From: Ulva prolifera
Taxonomy: Eukaryota; Chlorophyta; Ulvophyceae; Ulvales; Ulvaceae
Reading direction: 5' to 3'
Assembly: GCA_023078555.1 (NCBI GenBank)
Contig: CM041201.1
Coordinates: 3,355,713 to 3,419,712 of the forward strand
Length of the DNA: 64,000 bases
Part shown: one piece after another, positions 33,220 through 43,552 of the stretch
How positions within the stretch are numbered: the stretch's first letter is position 1
Layout of the letters: every line of letters begins with the position of its first letter
Made by a program: the position numbers and the translations under genes
Notes under the pieces: generated by a model
Database searches by the model: none
Seen by the model: only the letters and a program-made list of their open reading frames with translations
What the model was told of the DNA's origin: nothing

Positions 33220-34827
33220 GGAGTGCATTGGACCGGGTTGGTGGTTGTGTTCTTGCGCTGCTCGCTGGTTTCGCGCTGCCGCTCGTCTTGCTATCATCTT
33301 TTTTACAATGTGCCCAGTCGAGCTGCAGATGCGATTCGACTTCCAAATCAGCAGATCAGCAACATACATATGTCTGTGCATGCAGCTTCTGGTACAAGTG
33401 TTGCGATTGCGGAGCGTGCCTCTATCTCATCAGAGTGCTTGGACTCCAATCCGGGATGCCACACACAACGCATGTTCAATGTTGATCAGCGGCAGTGTGT
33501 TGTAGGATCCTCGAGCAATCGATCATCTCAATGAATACCGGCCAGTCATCATTGTGATCATCGCAGGAACGTGAACAACAGCCCACACCAGGCCATTTCA
33601 GGGCTGTGCCGGTCGCGAAGCAGCCAACACAGGGCATATGCATGTAGCTTAGACCCGCACCACCACGCGCTGGCCAGCGCCGTGCAGGCATGGTGGCGCA
33701 ACTCGATGCCCGAGGCCAACAGGAGATTGTGTATAGCTACAGGGGGCCAGCTTTTCTCAGGACGATTTGGGATCCGCTGGGCGGGGAGTGGGTCTCTGTG
33801 GCGATGTGTGTGCTGGGTGTCAGTGGTGTTGGCATATGCATGCATGTGCACTGCAGGCTGTGGTGTCCAGGTCTGCAAACAACGACAGCAGTGGCTTGGG
33901 TCGGACGTGCTCCGGTGTCTAGATCTGTGGTGCACAAAGTGGTTGCCTTGCTACCTGCGGGGCTGCCTCTATGCAGGACAATCTCAGCTGAGATATCGAT
34001 TGTCCTTGTGACGTACTGTGATGGACAGGACCTTGATGGACCTGGTGGCGGTGCCTCCAGCTCTGCATCAGCAGCATACATTATTGTGCCGACTCAGCGC
34101 AGCCCAAGCGCCTGCGCCACATCGTGGGCTTGCATGCATGCCCAGCTTGCGCCTGTCGCCTGTCGCGGTCATGCTTCGAACAACAGGCAGCACGCTGTAC
34201 GTACGTCGTGCGCAAGGCCAACGTGTTTGATGCGCAGGGGACACACCACGTACGGCTGCTGCCGGGAGCCACAGAACATGTGCCACCGGGTGCCACAGCC
34301 GCGGTCGGAGGCTGCTACCATACAGATGCATGCATGCATGCGTATGAGGCCGACTGGCCAAGGATCCAGCGCCATCTCCGGGAGGCAGGCTGCCTGTACT
34401 AGTAGCCAGGAGAATCGGCAACAGAGCCGCCCATCAGCACAAACTATGTTGATTGATGTATGACAGCGAGAGCCTGCTGGCTGTCTCAGCTCCATGTGAG
34501 AAAGAAAGAAAAACAAACAGATTTGGGGAGGTCCTGGACAGATCCGAAAGGGGGTGCTGGTTTCAAAGCTGTGGCGTGGACAAATCTGCCCGAACCTTTA
34601 AGACCAACTTGAATTTAGCTTTGCATTTCAGTTGAAGGTCTGCGTACTACTATAGTATAGATGTTCTGGACTCTCAAAGATAGCTCGGCCGATTTCGAAG
34701 TGATCAAAGACAAATTTAAATCAGTTTGCTTCAGAGCAGTCATGACTTTCTGTGTTTCCTCTGGTCGCTGCAGGTACAGGTAAAATTGCAAAGTCTATGC
34801 CGGTCCAAGTCAGGACTGCAGCGTCAC

Positions 34828-34845
34828 AGCTCGCTAAGCCGAGCT
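34828..34845 (-). promoter_or_regulatory. 3'-flank hairpin of copy 8
   Basis: Same form as copy 4, with the CTAAGC loop on the plus strand. Confidence 0.6.
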
Positions 34846-35001
34846 CAGCTGCATCTTCATTATCAGCACGTTGAGCATACGATAAGTCTAAATGAACCTA
34901 CCGGTACTCCTAGGCCTATAGACATGACAGTGGGGCCCTGGCTGTGCCTGCTGTGCCTGCTCCACCAAGAGGCCCGATCTCAGCATCACCGTTCTCAAGC
35001 C

Positions 35002-35007
35002 TTTATT
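35002..35007 (-). terminator. Poly(A) signal AATAAA of copy 8
   Basis: Minus-strand AATAAAGGCTT, about 90 bp after the stop. Confidence 0.6.
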
Positions 35008-35094
35008 CAATTATTAAATACTTGGGTACGTCAAACACACATAGTTCGTTATGCCGATTAGAATCTCAGCTGGGGTGCAGCCACGCCACGCCTC

Positions 35095-36421
35095 TTACCA
35101 CTTCTTCTCGCCGAGGCCGAAGAGGACCTTGAAGTCTTCCGGCAGGTCGTTGAGGCCGTCGCCGGGGGCACCCGTCTCGGGGAAGCCGCAGTGCTTGAGG
35201 CACGCCTGGTCCAGCGCAAAGGCGCCCTGTGGGCTGGCCTTGATGGCATCTGCGCCGCTGGCAGCGATAGCGGCCGCGCCGGCCTCGCTGCCTTCGTTGA
35301 GAGCGGCCAGGGCGCCGATTACATTGAGCGCTCCGGGGTCGCTGCTGGTGAAGGATTGCAGGAAGACGTTGGGGAAGCACTGTCGGTTGTGGTTGTGGTG
35401 CAGCAGGCCCTGCGGCACGACAAACACCTCCCCGGGCCCGACCTCAAAGGTGATGTCCTGCACTGCCCCGTTCTCCTGCGAGATGCCAGCATCCATGATT
35501 CCTGCAACAACAGCCTGGCGGTCAGAGGCAGAGGTGGCCGTTTGCACAGCTTGCAATGTGTTAGAGAAACACAGCGCAACAGGTGTAGACACTTTCAGCA
35601 TAAGCATCTCGAGATTCTGAGGTCATCCGAACCACGGTTGACACACGCGGCCACAATACAACAGCCCGCGGGCACAGCTTGCAGTACTGTACACACATTC
35701 ACAAGAGAGCTCTGAACGTGCTGCACAAACTATGAATTTTTCACAGGGGAGCACAGTAGCAGCGTGCATGCGCGCAGAACCAACACCAAGGCGGGTGGCG
35801 GCGCACCGAAGATGACGGAGTAGAACTCGTTGGCGCGCTGGTGCACGTGGGGCAGCAGGATGCCGCAGGGCTTGAGCACGGTCAGGAACTGCGACTCCCC
35901 GGGCTCGGCGAGGGTGGAGAGGAAGGGGTTGGTGGCCTTGGTGACGCGCTGCTGCAGCACCGCCGCGTTGTCCGTCACCGCCGTCACGTCCTGCACTCAC
36001 ACGCCGCTGGTCAGGATGATGCCCACATGCACAAGCTGAGGAGAGTGTGGGCCAGGGATCACTGATGGACACGTTGTGGATGCCGTGACGCCCCACAATA
36101 TTATGCATTGCCCATGTGCTCTGTGCTCCACCACTTGCACTTCACCCGACTGTCATTCAAAGTTCAGGCATCGATGATCATGAACATGAACAGCGACACA
36201 TGGCTGCTGCGCACTGGGTCTGAGAAAGAGAACTTGAAGGCCGATTCATCCCCCTCAACCCCAAACTCCACACGCTGTGCTGCCTGTGGGATGCGGGCAG
36301 TCTCAAGCTGGTTGGGGGCTTCAACTTGAAGCATAGCCTTGTCGTCATACTTGGCCTTGGGTGCTGAGGCAGACACCCCTCCCAGGGCGAGGGCGGTGAT
36401 GGCAAGCGTGGACAGAGCCAT
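35095..36421 (-). CDS. Germin-like (cupin) protein, copy 8
   Basis: Exons 36421-36215, 35990-35807 and 35501-35095, 265 aa. Sister of copy 4 with two extra residues in exon 1 (KAMLQVEAPNQ where copy 4 has KAMLEAPNQ), a 6-bp in-frame insertion that repeats the local CTTGAAG-like sequence. C-terminus GLGEKKW as in copy 4. Type-2 promoter, TATATATAT at 36568-36576. Confidence 0.93.
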
Positions 36422-37629
36422 GGGGGTTTCTTGCAGTGCTGAGGTTAGAGAGATCGAGAGAAGACGCTGGTGTGGTGCTGCGGATCACGAGACTTGTGGA
36501 AGTGGTGGTGCCAGTGAGAGCAGCTGTATATATTAATGTTGATGCAGAGCAGGTGCTCGGTGGGCCATATATATATCGCAGGGCATGCTGCAACTTGCAC
36601 TGGACTTGCACGTCCAGGCTTCCCTAGCTTGTCTGAGCACCATGGGAGTTCGCTGTCTTACCCCCGCGCGCAGGGCTACGTATGCCACATCATGATGTGC
36701 CGCGAACGCCGCATGCATGTGTAGTGCAGCTTTCCGCAGCTACACATGTCTGACCACCATGATGACTACTAGCTGATCTTACAGAATCACAAGTGGTGGC
36801 ACCGCAGCGCCTGCGAGCTCCCGCAACTTCTTCTGTAACACCTATAGCTTGAATTCATTCGTTAACGTCGAGCAAGCACAGCTAGGAGGCAATTGCAATT
36901 TAATTGTCGTTGCATGCAAATGTGTCGGCGACAGCACACCGTGATCGCGACCGGCGATCGTCCGGTGTGTGCTTTGCAATAGCACCTGAACACTCGAGAG
37001 TGCTCTTCATGCTCATGCATGGTAGATCGCGCGGAGTGTACATGGCTGTACATAGTAATTGTGAACAGTGCAGCGCATCGGTTCGTGTCCGGATCCTCGT
37101 GCGCGTGAACGGCATCATGATTTTCTCGACCGCCGTGCGCTACGCGCGGGAGGATCGGTCTGCCCGTGGTCGCGCTTGAGCATGATCAGCGCTGATCACG
37201 CTCATTGTAGACGTCCAGCAATACAGTCAATTTGCAGCATGTCTTAAAAGGACATGACGGATTAAATATGAGCCCACTCTTCTCATAAGCACCTTGAGGC
37301 CTCTGCTGTTGACCACGGTGGTGGTGGAGCCCACACTGCGAATGCTAGCTGCCCGTGAACCCCTTACGTACATCTCTCATGTCAGCACCGCGGCGCGGCG
37401 TACATGCGCATCACGTCCGTTCGACTCGCACATGGAATTCGCAAGCTACGCTGAACAGCCAGCTGGGCATGTAACACAACACGATGCAATGCTATATATG
37501 CAGAGGTGCCACACATCACCACAATCCTGATACCTGCTCCACATCCAGATACGAAGGCCTCCGCTTTTCACACTACATACCCACGTGCACAGACTACCAC
37601 CTCAGGCTTTCTAGACCTTGACAGCATCC
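36422..37629. promoter_or_regulatory. Divergent promoter region of copies 8 and 9
   Basis: Type-2 block for copy 8 at about 36585-36670. Type-1 block for copy 9 at about 37370-37475, followed by TATATAT 37493-37499, 131 bp before the ATG. Layout matches the copy 4/5 region. Confidence 0.65.
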
Positions 37630-38921
37630 ATGGCTCTCGCCACGCTTGCCATCGCCGCCCTTGCCCTTGGAGGGGTGTCTGCCTCAGCACCCAAGGCCAA
37701 GCATGATGCCAAGCCGATGCTTGAAGCCCCTAACCAGCTTGAGACTGCCCGCATCCCGCAGGCAGCACAGCGTGTGGAGTTTGGGGTTGAGGGGGATGCC
37801 TCGGCCTTTAAGTTTTCTTTCTCCGATCCGGTGCGTCAGAGCCGCTTGTGCATGGTGCCGTTCTTCAGGATGCCTGCTCTATGCGAAACATTCCAGCAAA
37901 TTGCACGTGGTGAGGCTCATGATCAGAGTGCAATGAACTGTGGGGTGTGGCAGCCAACTGTAGATATATATACTGTAGCTATGTCCATCAGTGACATAGC
38001 CATGACCAGCGGCGTGTGAGTGCAGGGCGTGACGGCGGTGACGGACAACGCGGCGGTGCTGCAGCAGCGCGTCACCAAGGCCACCAACCCCTTCCTCTCC
38101 ACCCTCGCCGAGCCCGGGGAGTCGCAGTTCCTGACCGTGCTCAAGCCCTGCGGCATCCTGCTGCCCCACGTGCACCAGCGCGCCAACGAATTCTACTCCG
38201 TCATCTTCGGTGCGCCGCCACCGGCCTTGGTGTTGGTTCTGCGCGCATGCACGCTGCTACTGTGCTCCCTTGTGAAAACTTCATAGTTTGTGCAGCACGT
38301 TCAGAGCTCTCTTGTGAATGTGTGTACAGTACTGCAAGCTGTGCCCGCGGGCTGTTGTATTGTGGCCGCGTGTGTCAACCGTGGTTCGGATGACCTCAGA
38401 ATCTCGAGATGCTTATGCTGAAAGTGTTTAGACCTCTTGCGCTGAGTTTCTCTAACACATTGCAAGCTGCGCAAACGGCCACCTCTGCCTCTGACCGCCA
38501 GGCTGTTGTTGCAGGAACCATGGATGCCGGCATCTCACAGGAGAACGGGGCAGTGCAGGACATCACCTTTGAGGTCGGGCCCGGGGAGGTGTTTGTCGTG
38601 CCGCAGGGCCTGCTGCACCACAACCACAACCGCCAGTGCTTCCCCAACGTCTTCCTGCAGTCCTTCACCAGCAGCGACCCCGGAGCGCTCAACGTCATCG
38701 GCGCCCTGGCCGCCCTCAACGAAGGCAGCGAGGCCGGCGCGGCCGCTATCGCCGCCAGCGGCGCAGACTCCATCAAGGCCAGCCCGCAGGGCGCCTTTGC
38801 GCTGGACCAGGCGTGCCTCAAGCACTGCGGCTTCCCCGAGACGGGTGCCCCCGGCGACGGCCTGCAGGACCTGCCCGACGACTTCAAGGCCCTTTTTGGC
38901 CTCGGCGGTAAGAAATGGTAG
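37630..38921 (+). CDS. Germin-like (cupin) protein, copy 9 (mosaic)
   Basis: Exons 37630-37830, 38026-38209 and 38515-38921, 263 aa, open throughout. Promoter, exon 1 and intron 1 match copy 5. From the end of exon 2 on, intron 2 (starting GTGCGCCGCCACC) matches the inverted copies 4 and 8, while exon 3 has the usual GLGGKKW end. Changes at both exon boundaries: exon 2 starts Gly-Val-Thr (Asp in most copies) and exon 3 starts Gly-Thr-Met-Asp (Ile elsewhere). Early residues read MALATLAI. It is the last member of the array. Confidence 0.92.
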
Positions 38922-39104
38922 AGGCGTGGCGTGTGTGCACTCGATGATAACCACAGCATCCCAGCTGAGAATCGGACTATATGTATGCGTGTTATTCCGC
39001 CTTTGTGGCCTTGACGTGATGAGAGCTGTAGGGGTGGGGCCTGGGAGCACATTTCTAACAATATGTCATGTGATTGCCAAAACGACCGATCAATTATGAA
39101 GCTG

Positions 39105-39122
39105 AGCTCGGTGTAGCGAGCT
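39105..39122 (+). promoter_or_regulatory. 3'-flank hairpin of copy 9
   Basis: AGCTCG-GTGTAG-CGAGCT followed by GTGACGCTGCAG, 184 bp past the stop. The sequence between stop and hairpin is largely unlike copies 1 and 5. Confidence 0.6.
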
Positions 39123-39788
39123 GTGACGCTGCAGTAGATTCGACCGGCGTCCTGATAATGGCTAGATCTTGCAATTGTAACAGCAGGCAATTGCACTCAT
39201 GCCGAGTGCTCTGTCCGTGATCAGTTTGCATCTGGCTTGTGCATAATAATTGGAATCAGTCATGCAATGCCTGAAAAGCGTGGACATCTGCACATGTGCA
39301 TAGACCTTTGAATTGGACTCTCTGGCTATTGTGCGAGATCAGCCCCGTTGCACCTTGAAAACAAGCACTTTACATTGGCTCTGATCTTGACCACCAGGAT
39401 ACTGAGACAGGCAGCTGGCTCTGGGCAGCATGTCGTTCAAATTACCACAGGTAGCTTGTGCTGACAGACGCCGTGCCCTGAGACACCGTGACGGGCAGCC
39501 GGCCTCAGCAGGCTCCACGCACACGGTAGCAGCCTCCGCGAGGACGGCTTCTGGGTCAGCCAGTGCACAGTTCCCCTGATGCATCTATCATGGGCTGAAC
39601 CCGCCTGCAGCTGCCCTGCTGCCGCCCAAGCCAATTTCGCAGGCAGGAATACACATTGTGTCTACAGGTCCAGCCTCCCCAGCCCACCTTGCGGCATAGG
39701 ACCATGAAACAACAACACAGCACACACGAAGAAGTCACAGGCCTACAGCTACGCACTACCCCACGCTACGCAATACCCCACGCAAATC
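39123..39788. other. Array right edge, no gene seen
   Basis: Similarity to the array ends. Only short open frames without recognisable domains. Confidence 0.5.
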
Positions 39789-39793
39789 GATAC

Positions 39794-40108
39794 TGTCAGG
39801 AAAAGCGCCCACCCGAAGGTGTACTACTTTCCTTTGAGGATCTGGTCATATATGTACTTGAGTGCTGATGACTCATCATGAAACCCCCCCTCACTCAAGG
39901 ACCGTTGACTAGGATCCGAAAGCTTGGAAGGCGGACGCGTATCGGGTGCAGCTGCCCGGGTTTGAACCCGCGTCTATGGAGGTTACGATCCTCTCTATGA
40001 CCACTCTCATCGATACCATGTCAGGAAAAGCGCCCACCCGAAGGTGTACTACTTTCCTTTGAGGATCTGGTCATATATGTACTTGAGTGCTGATGACTCA
40101 TCATGACA
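39794..40108 (-). mobile_element. TRIM-like miniature LTR element
   Basis: 315 bp with two 90-bp direct terminal repeats (39794-39883 and 40019-40108), TG...CA ends and a 5-bp flanking duplication GATAC (39789-39793 and 40109-40113). Read on the minus strand, TGGTATCGATGAG directly follows the 5' LTR, resembling the plant-type initiator-Met primer site TGGTATCAGAGC. GAGGGGGGG precedes the 3' LTR as a purine tract. One end base of the 39,8xx repeat has mutated (C to A at 39882). The 135-bp interior is non-coding, so mobilisation would need another element's proteins. Confidence 0.8.
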
Positions 40109-40113
40109 GATAC

Positions 40114-41889
40114 GAGCACAATGTAAGCCACCCTGTACTCCACACTCTGGCAAGCATGCTTGCAAGCACTGACGCACCTGTGGTGGACACCCAAGCGTAC
40201 AAACACCAACACACGGACGCCCGTGCACGCACTGGGCCCGCTCACACGATCAAAGCATCGCGCACACACAGTCACAGGTGCATGTATCATACGCGTCAGC
40301 GCGGCCAGGCCTCCGCAATGCCGAGGGCCGCAGTCCCGGGCCTGAAACCTAGGCCTGAAACCCCCAACCCCTCCCCAGAACAATCTGCACTGCAGGAGTC
40401 TCGCCCCCGCACGGCCATACCCTTTTGGAACTTGAGCCTGCATCATGTGCATGGCTATTTGCGATCGGGGCAGTGCGTCGGCCGTGGCACAGCCACAGGC
40501 CATGAAGCCAGCAACTCCACCGCGTGCCGCGCAGAGCCGCAGAGCCGAGTTGTGGCGGTCCACAACAGATGGCGCCTAGTTAGCAAAGACAGGCGGCCGG
40601 CCGCTCAGGCTAGATGGCCAGCGAGGGGCGAGAGGTCGTCAGACGGGAACGTGAGTCCCATCAAAGTATGCCGTCCCTCAGGCTGTGTGGCATGCCATCA
40701 TCGGGGCAGTGGCACGTGCGTGGCAGGCGTTCGCGCAGCAGAACGTCGCGGCAGGATTGCGCTTTCCAGGAACAGAGCTAGCCATGCGAGCTGCCATCGT
40801 CGCGGTCATCCGCATGCCTTGCAATTGCCTGAAGATCACTGGCACGAACGCCGTGAGTACGCACGCACCAGCGGCTCGTGCGCCGCTGCATGCATATGTG
40901 TATTGGTTACGGCGGCGGAGCGGGTGCAGAGCAAGACCACTGCAGTCGCACATGTCGGTGCAGGATCCTACGGTCGACCGCTGTTGCAGGCCATGCCTGG
41001 GCATAAACGTGCAGCCTTGCGAGCTGTTCCACAGTGGAGTCATGTGGGTACACGCATCTGGGCGAGGCTTCTGGATCACAGAGGTATGAACAATCGAAAA
41101 CTTGCGAGTCTGATGCAACCTATGGCCTAGGACACAAATATATCTCTTGAGACAGTCACCTTGCTCACAGCGACGCTCTAGGTAAAACAGTGCTGTGCGC
41201 ACATGTACACTCAGGGCACGATCATCGATGCGAGCCATATGCGCAATGCGCATTGCGCATGCCGGACTAATCTAAGGGGTCTTTGCGTTGTACTGCTGCA
41301 GTGTGGCCGCATGGCTGCCAGCCAAAGTGTGTGTAATAGCAAATGCGGTGCAGAAGAGTGAATGACTCGGAGGCTGAAGAGAGCAGCACAGGGATCTCTC
41401 TCGCCATGTGTGCTGTGCCCATGTGGCTCGCTCTTCTGTATAACTGGCGACTGCTGTTTACGTGTGTCTTTTCAGGCCCGTGGGCTTAGCTTAGCTCGTC
41501 TGTGCTACACTTTACACACCTTCAACTGTCTTGAAGCTTCGACAAGCCATGCATATGGCTAGCTGTTTGCACGGTATGTTGCACTATGATGCAGTGCATG
41601 CGGGACCGCGGCAGGTCCGGACTGAGGGGAGCGTTTGTATGCAAAGGTACTGCAGGTGTTGTCGCTAGCGCTGCCCCGCACCATGCCATGCTCTGCAGGA
41701 AGTTGGCAAAGATGACCCAGATGCGCCAGTTTTGCCCGCCTCATGCATTGCGACTTGTTATCTCTGAGCATGTCTGAGCATGCGCACATGTATCGTAAAT
41801 GTATTGTGGAGGAGAATTGCCGCTGGGGCACTGATTGACGGGAACATGCTGTGTCCTTTGACTTGACATGCCATGGCTGCCGTGGATGT
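40114..41889. other. Gene-poor stretch
   Basis: No supported gene. A 347-codon frame (40087-41130, +) is His/Arg/Ala-rich and domain-free. About 56 codons (40685-40852, +; VWHAIIGAVARAWQ...) end at a good GTGAGT donor and could be an exon of an unrecognised gene, but no partner exons were found. Confidence 0.4.
41239..41260. repeat. Perfect 22-bp palindrome
   Basis: ATGCGCAATGC and its exact inverse, no loop. Confidence 0.9.
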
Positions 41890-42143
41890 CAACCACGCAT
41901 GCACTGCAGCTGGCGGCCTCGTGCGCGGCCACCCGCGGAGTGCGTGCAACAGCAAAGCGGTCGGAGAGAAGGAAGCAGGACCACTTCCAGGAGGACATCC
42001 CTGACCTGATCATGCCAAGCTCCGATTTAAGTTTGTCGCCTTTTCTGTGGAGTCGTGCGGGTACATGAGCAAGGCTGCTGTGCGATGCGTTGGCCATTTG
42101 GGTTGATTTTGGTGTTTGTCTTCTCCCGTTCACTCTTTTGTAA
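41890..42143 (+). pseudogene. Degraded LINE 3' end
   Basis: Frameshifted similarity to the C-terminal LINE segment at 44917-45450: RRKQDHFQEDIPD in one frame, then FVAFSVESCGYMSKAAVR in another. It ends with the family tail GTGTTTGTCTTCTCCCGTTC ACTCTTTTGTAA. 5'-truncated and older than the unit-1 insertions. Confidence 0.75.
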
Positions 42144-43383
42144 CTCCTTTAGGTTGATGCGGTCACCACATGGCTGCGACGGTCGCAGCCAGCGGGCGTC
42201 TTCCGAAGGGCAATCACCTGCAGTAGGTGTTGCACATGTGCTTGCTGTTTCCTTCTTTGCAACGGGTAAATTATCACGCTGAGGTATAACGGAGGTCTGG
42301 GCTTGTCGTCTCGCGTGATCAGGCCAAGGGGTTGCACTCAGTAGGCTACGATATCGATGCGAGGCAAGCAGCCCCGCTCCTGCCGAACCAGAGGGTGCCA
42401 CCATTTGTGTGATCATATTGAGGCTGCTGCTGTTAAGCTGTGTGTGTGGACTCCGACGCGCGATCTTCGAAGAGATTCTTGCCATGATGGCCAGTTGCGG
42501 CAAGCTGTCTGAGCCCACTACATCATATGATGTACATCTTCTGTGACACAGGACCAAGCAATATTAATGCACATAAAAAAAAAACACACATACACACACA
42601 TTCTCGAATTTTGAAATGTCGTGAGAAGTTGTTAACACAACGTTGTGTAGTCCAGTGCACTGTGTGCATGGCATGCATGTGCATGCATAGGTCTGTGCAG
42701 AGGGTCATGGCAGTTGGGTATTTGATTGCATATAGGTAGACTGTAGCAGGTGAACACTATCGTGTTCACTGAGCTCCCGCTGTCATGACAGGTGTGATAT
42801 CCATTACCATCGTGATATCCTGACTGGTCACTCCCCACACTGTAATCGTGTTCACTGAGCTCCCTCTGTCATGACATGAAACGCTGCTGCAAAACAGTGA
42901 GCGGGTCTGAAACAAGACAGCACAAGGAGCAGCTTTTGGACTCCTACTGTAGGGTCCTTGATTCCCTTGTGTGTGTTATAAAAGAGTGAACGAGAGGGAG
43001 ACGACAAACACCAAAACCGACTGTAGGGTTTTCACGTAGTCACACATACCCGGCCATTGTATGGCAAAGCGAACAAATACATACTGTAGCTACATGTAGG
43101 GTTGTACCCTGGGCCCATAAATGGCCTGTCGACAGCTGCAGTTCAAGTTGAGTTCGTCGTCTAACCTAAGTATCTCTGAGATACCGCTAGATCACATGCG
43201 CATGCACATGTCGAGACATCGATCGGTGTGGCGGAATCGACACGCGCTATCGCTACATGTACAGAGCAGTGGCCGGGCACAGACAATTATGTGCAAACAC
43301 AGCAAAATATTATCTTCCAAACACACAGACTATGATCAGGAGGCACAAGGTCACTGGTCTATGGTTGTTCAGGAGGCGAGGCC
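42144..43383. other. Gene-poor stretch with a LINE tail and a local repeat
   Basis: A minus-strand LINE tail (AAAAGAGTGAACGAGAG ... CACCAAAACCGA) lies at about 42984-43022. TCGTGTTCACTGAGCTCCC plus CTGTCATGACA occurs twice (about 42761 and 42847). No gene seen. Confidence 0.5.
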
Positions 43384-43425
43384 CATGCATTATCACGGAT
43401 TGTGCTCGACCCGTGATAATGCATG
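43384..43425. repeat. 15-bp perfect inverted repeat, 12-bp loop
   Basis: CATGCATTATCACGG (43384-43398) and its inverse (43411-43425). The right arm overlaps the target duplication of the next LINE. Confidence 0.85.
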
Positions 43426-43435
43426 AAGCAGACTG

Positions 43436-43537
43436 AGGTGTGCGTGCGGTTGTTGTGTGCCAGTGATCGTGTGTCTATGTGTGTGTGTTGCTGTTGATTC
43501 GTGCTGTTTATCTTCCCCCGTTCACTCTCTTGTAACA
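43436..43537 (+). mobile_element. LINE 3'-end insertion
   Basis: About 102 bp ending CCCGTTCACTCTCTTGTAACA, bracketed by GCATGAAGCAGACTG and GCATGAAGCAGATTG (one mismatch). An older insertion judging by tail divergence. Confidence 0.7.
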
Positions 43538-43552
43538 GCATGAAGCAGATTG

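Larger units (their letters stand above)
32020..34827. other. Spacer between copies 7 and 8
   Basis: Paralogue of 15,160-18,383 without the LTR remnant and foldback element. No gene supported. Confidence 0.6.
21940..38506. repeat. Tandem segmental duplication, unit 2
   Basis: Second copy of the four-gene block: copy 5 exon 3, copies 6, 7, 8 and copy 9 up to exon 3. It lacks the Copia-1, hAT-like, foldback and two LINE insertions of unit 1. It has its own LINE at 23994-24267; 27231-28012 lies in the copy 6 intron. Similarity to base 1 restarts at copy 9 exon 3 (38515) and fades soon after 38,940. Confidence 0.9.

Noticed and set aside
39938-40018. tRNA-like segment on the minus strand (GGGTTCAAACCC B-box-like, possible CGT anticodon loop)
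   Set aside because: No D stem forms, the T stem has mismatches and about 9 extra bases separate it from the acceptor pairing. The TGGTATC start is better explained as the TRIM primer site.
40087-41130. 347-codon plus-strand frame
   Set aside because: Low-complexity His/Arg/Ala composition, no domain, overlaps part of the TRIM, and competing frames are equally open.
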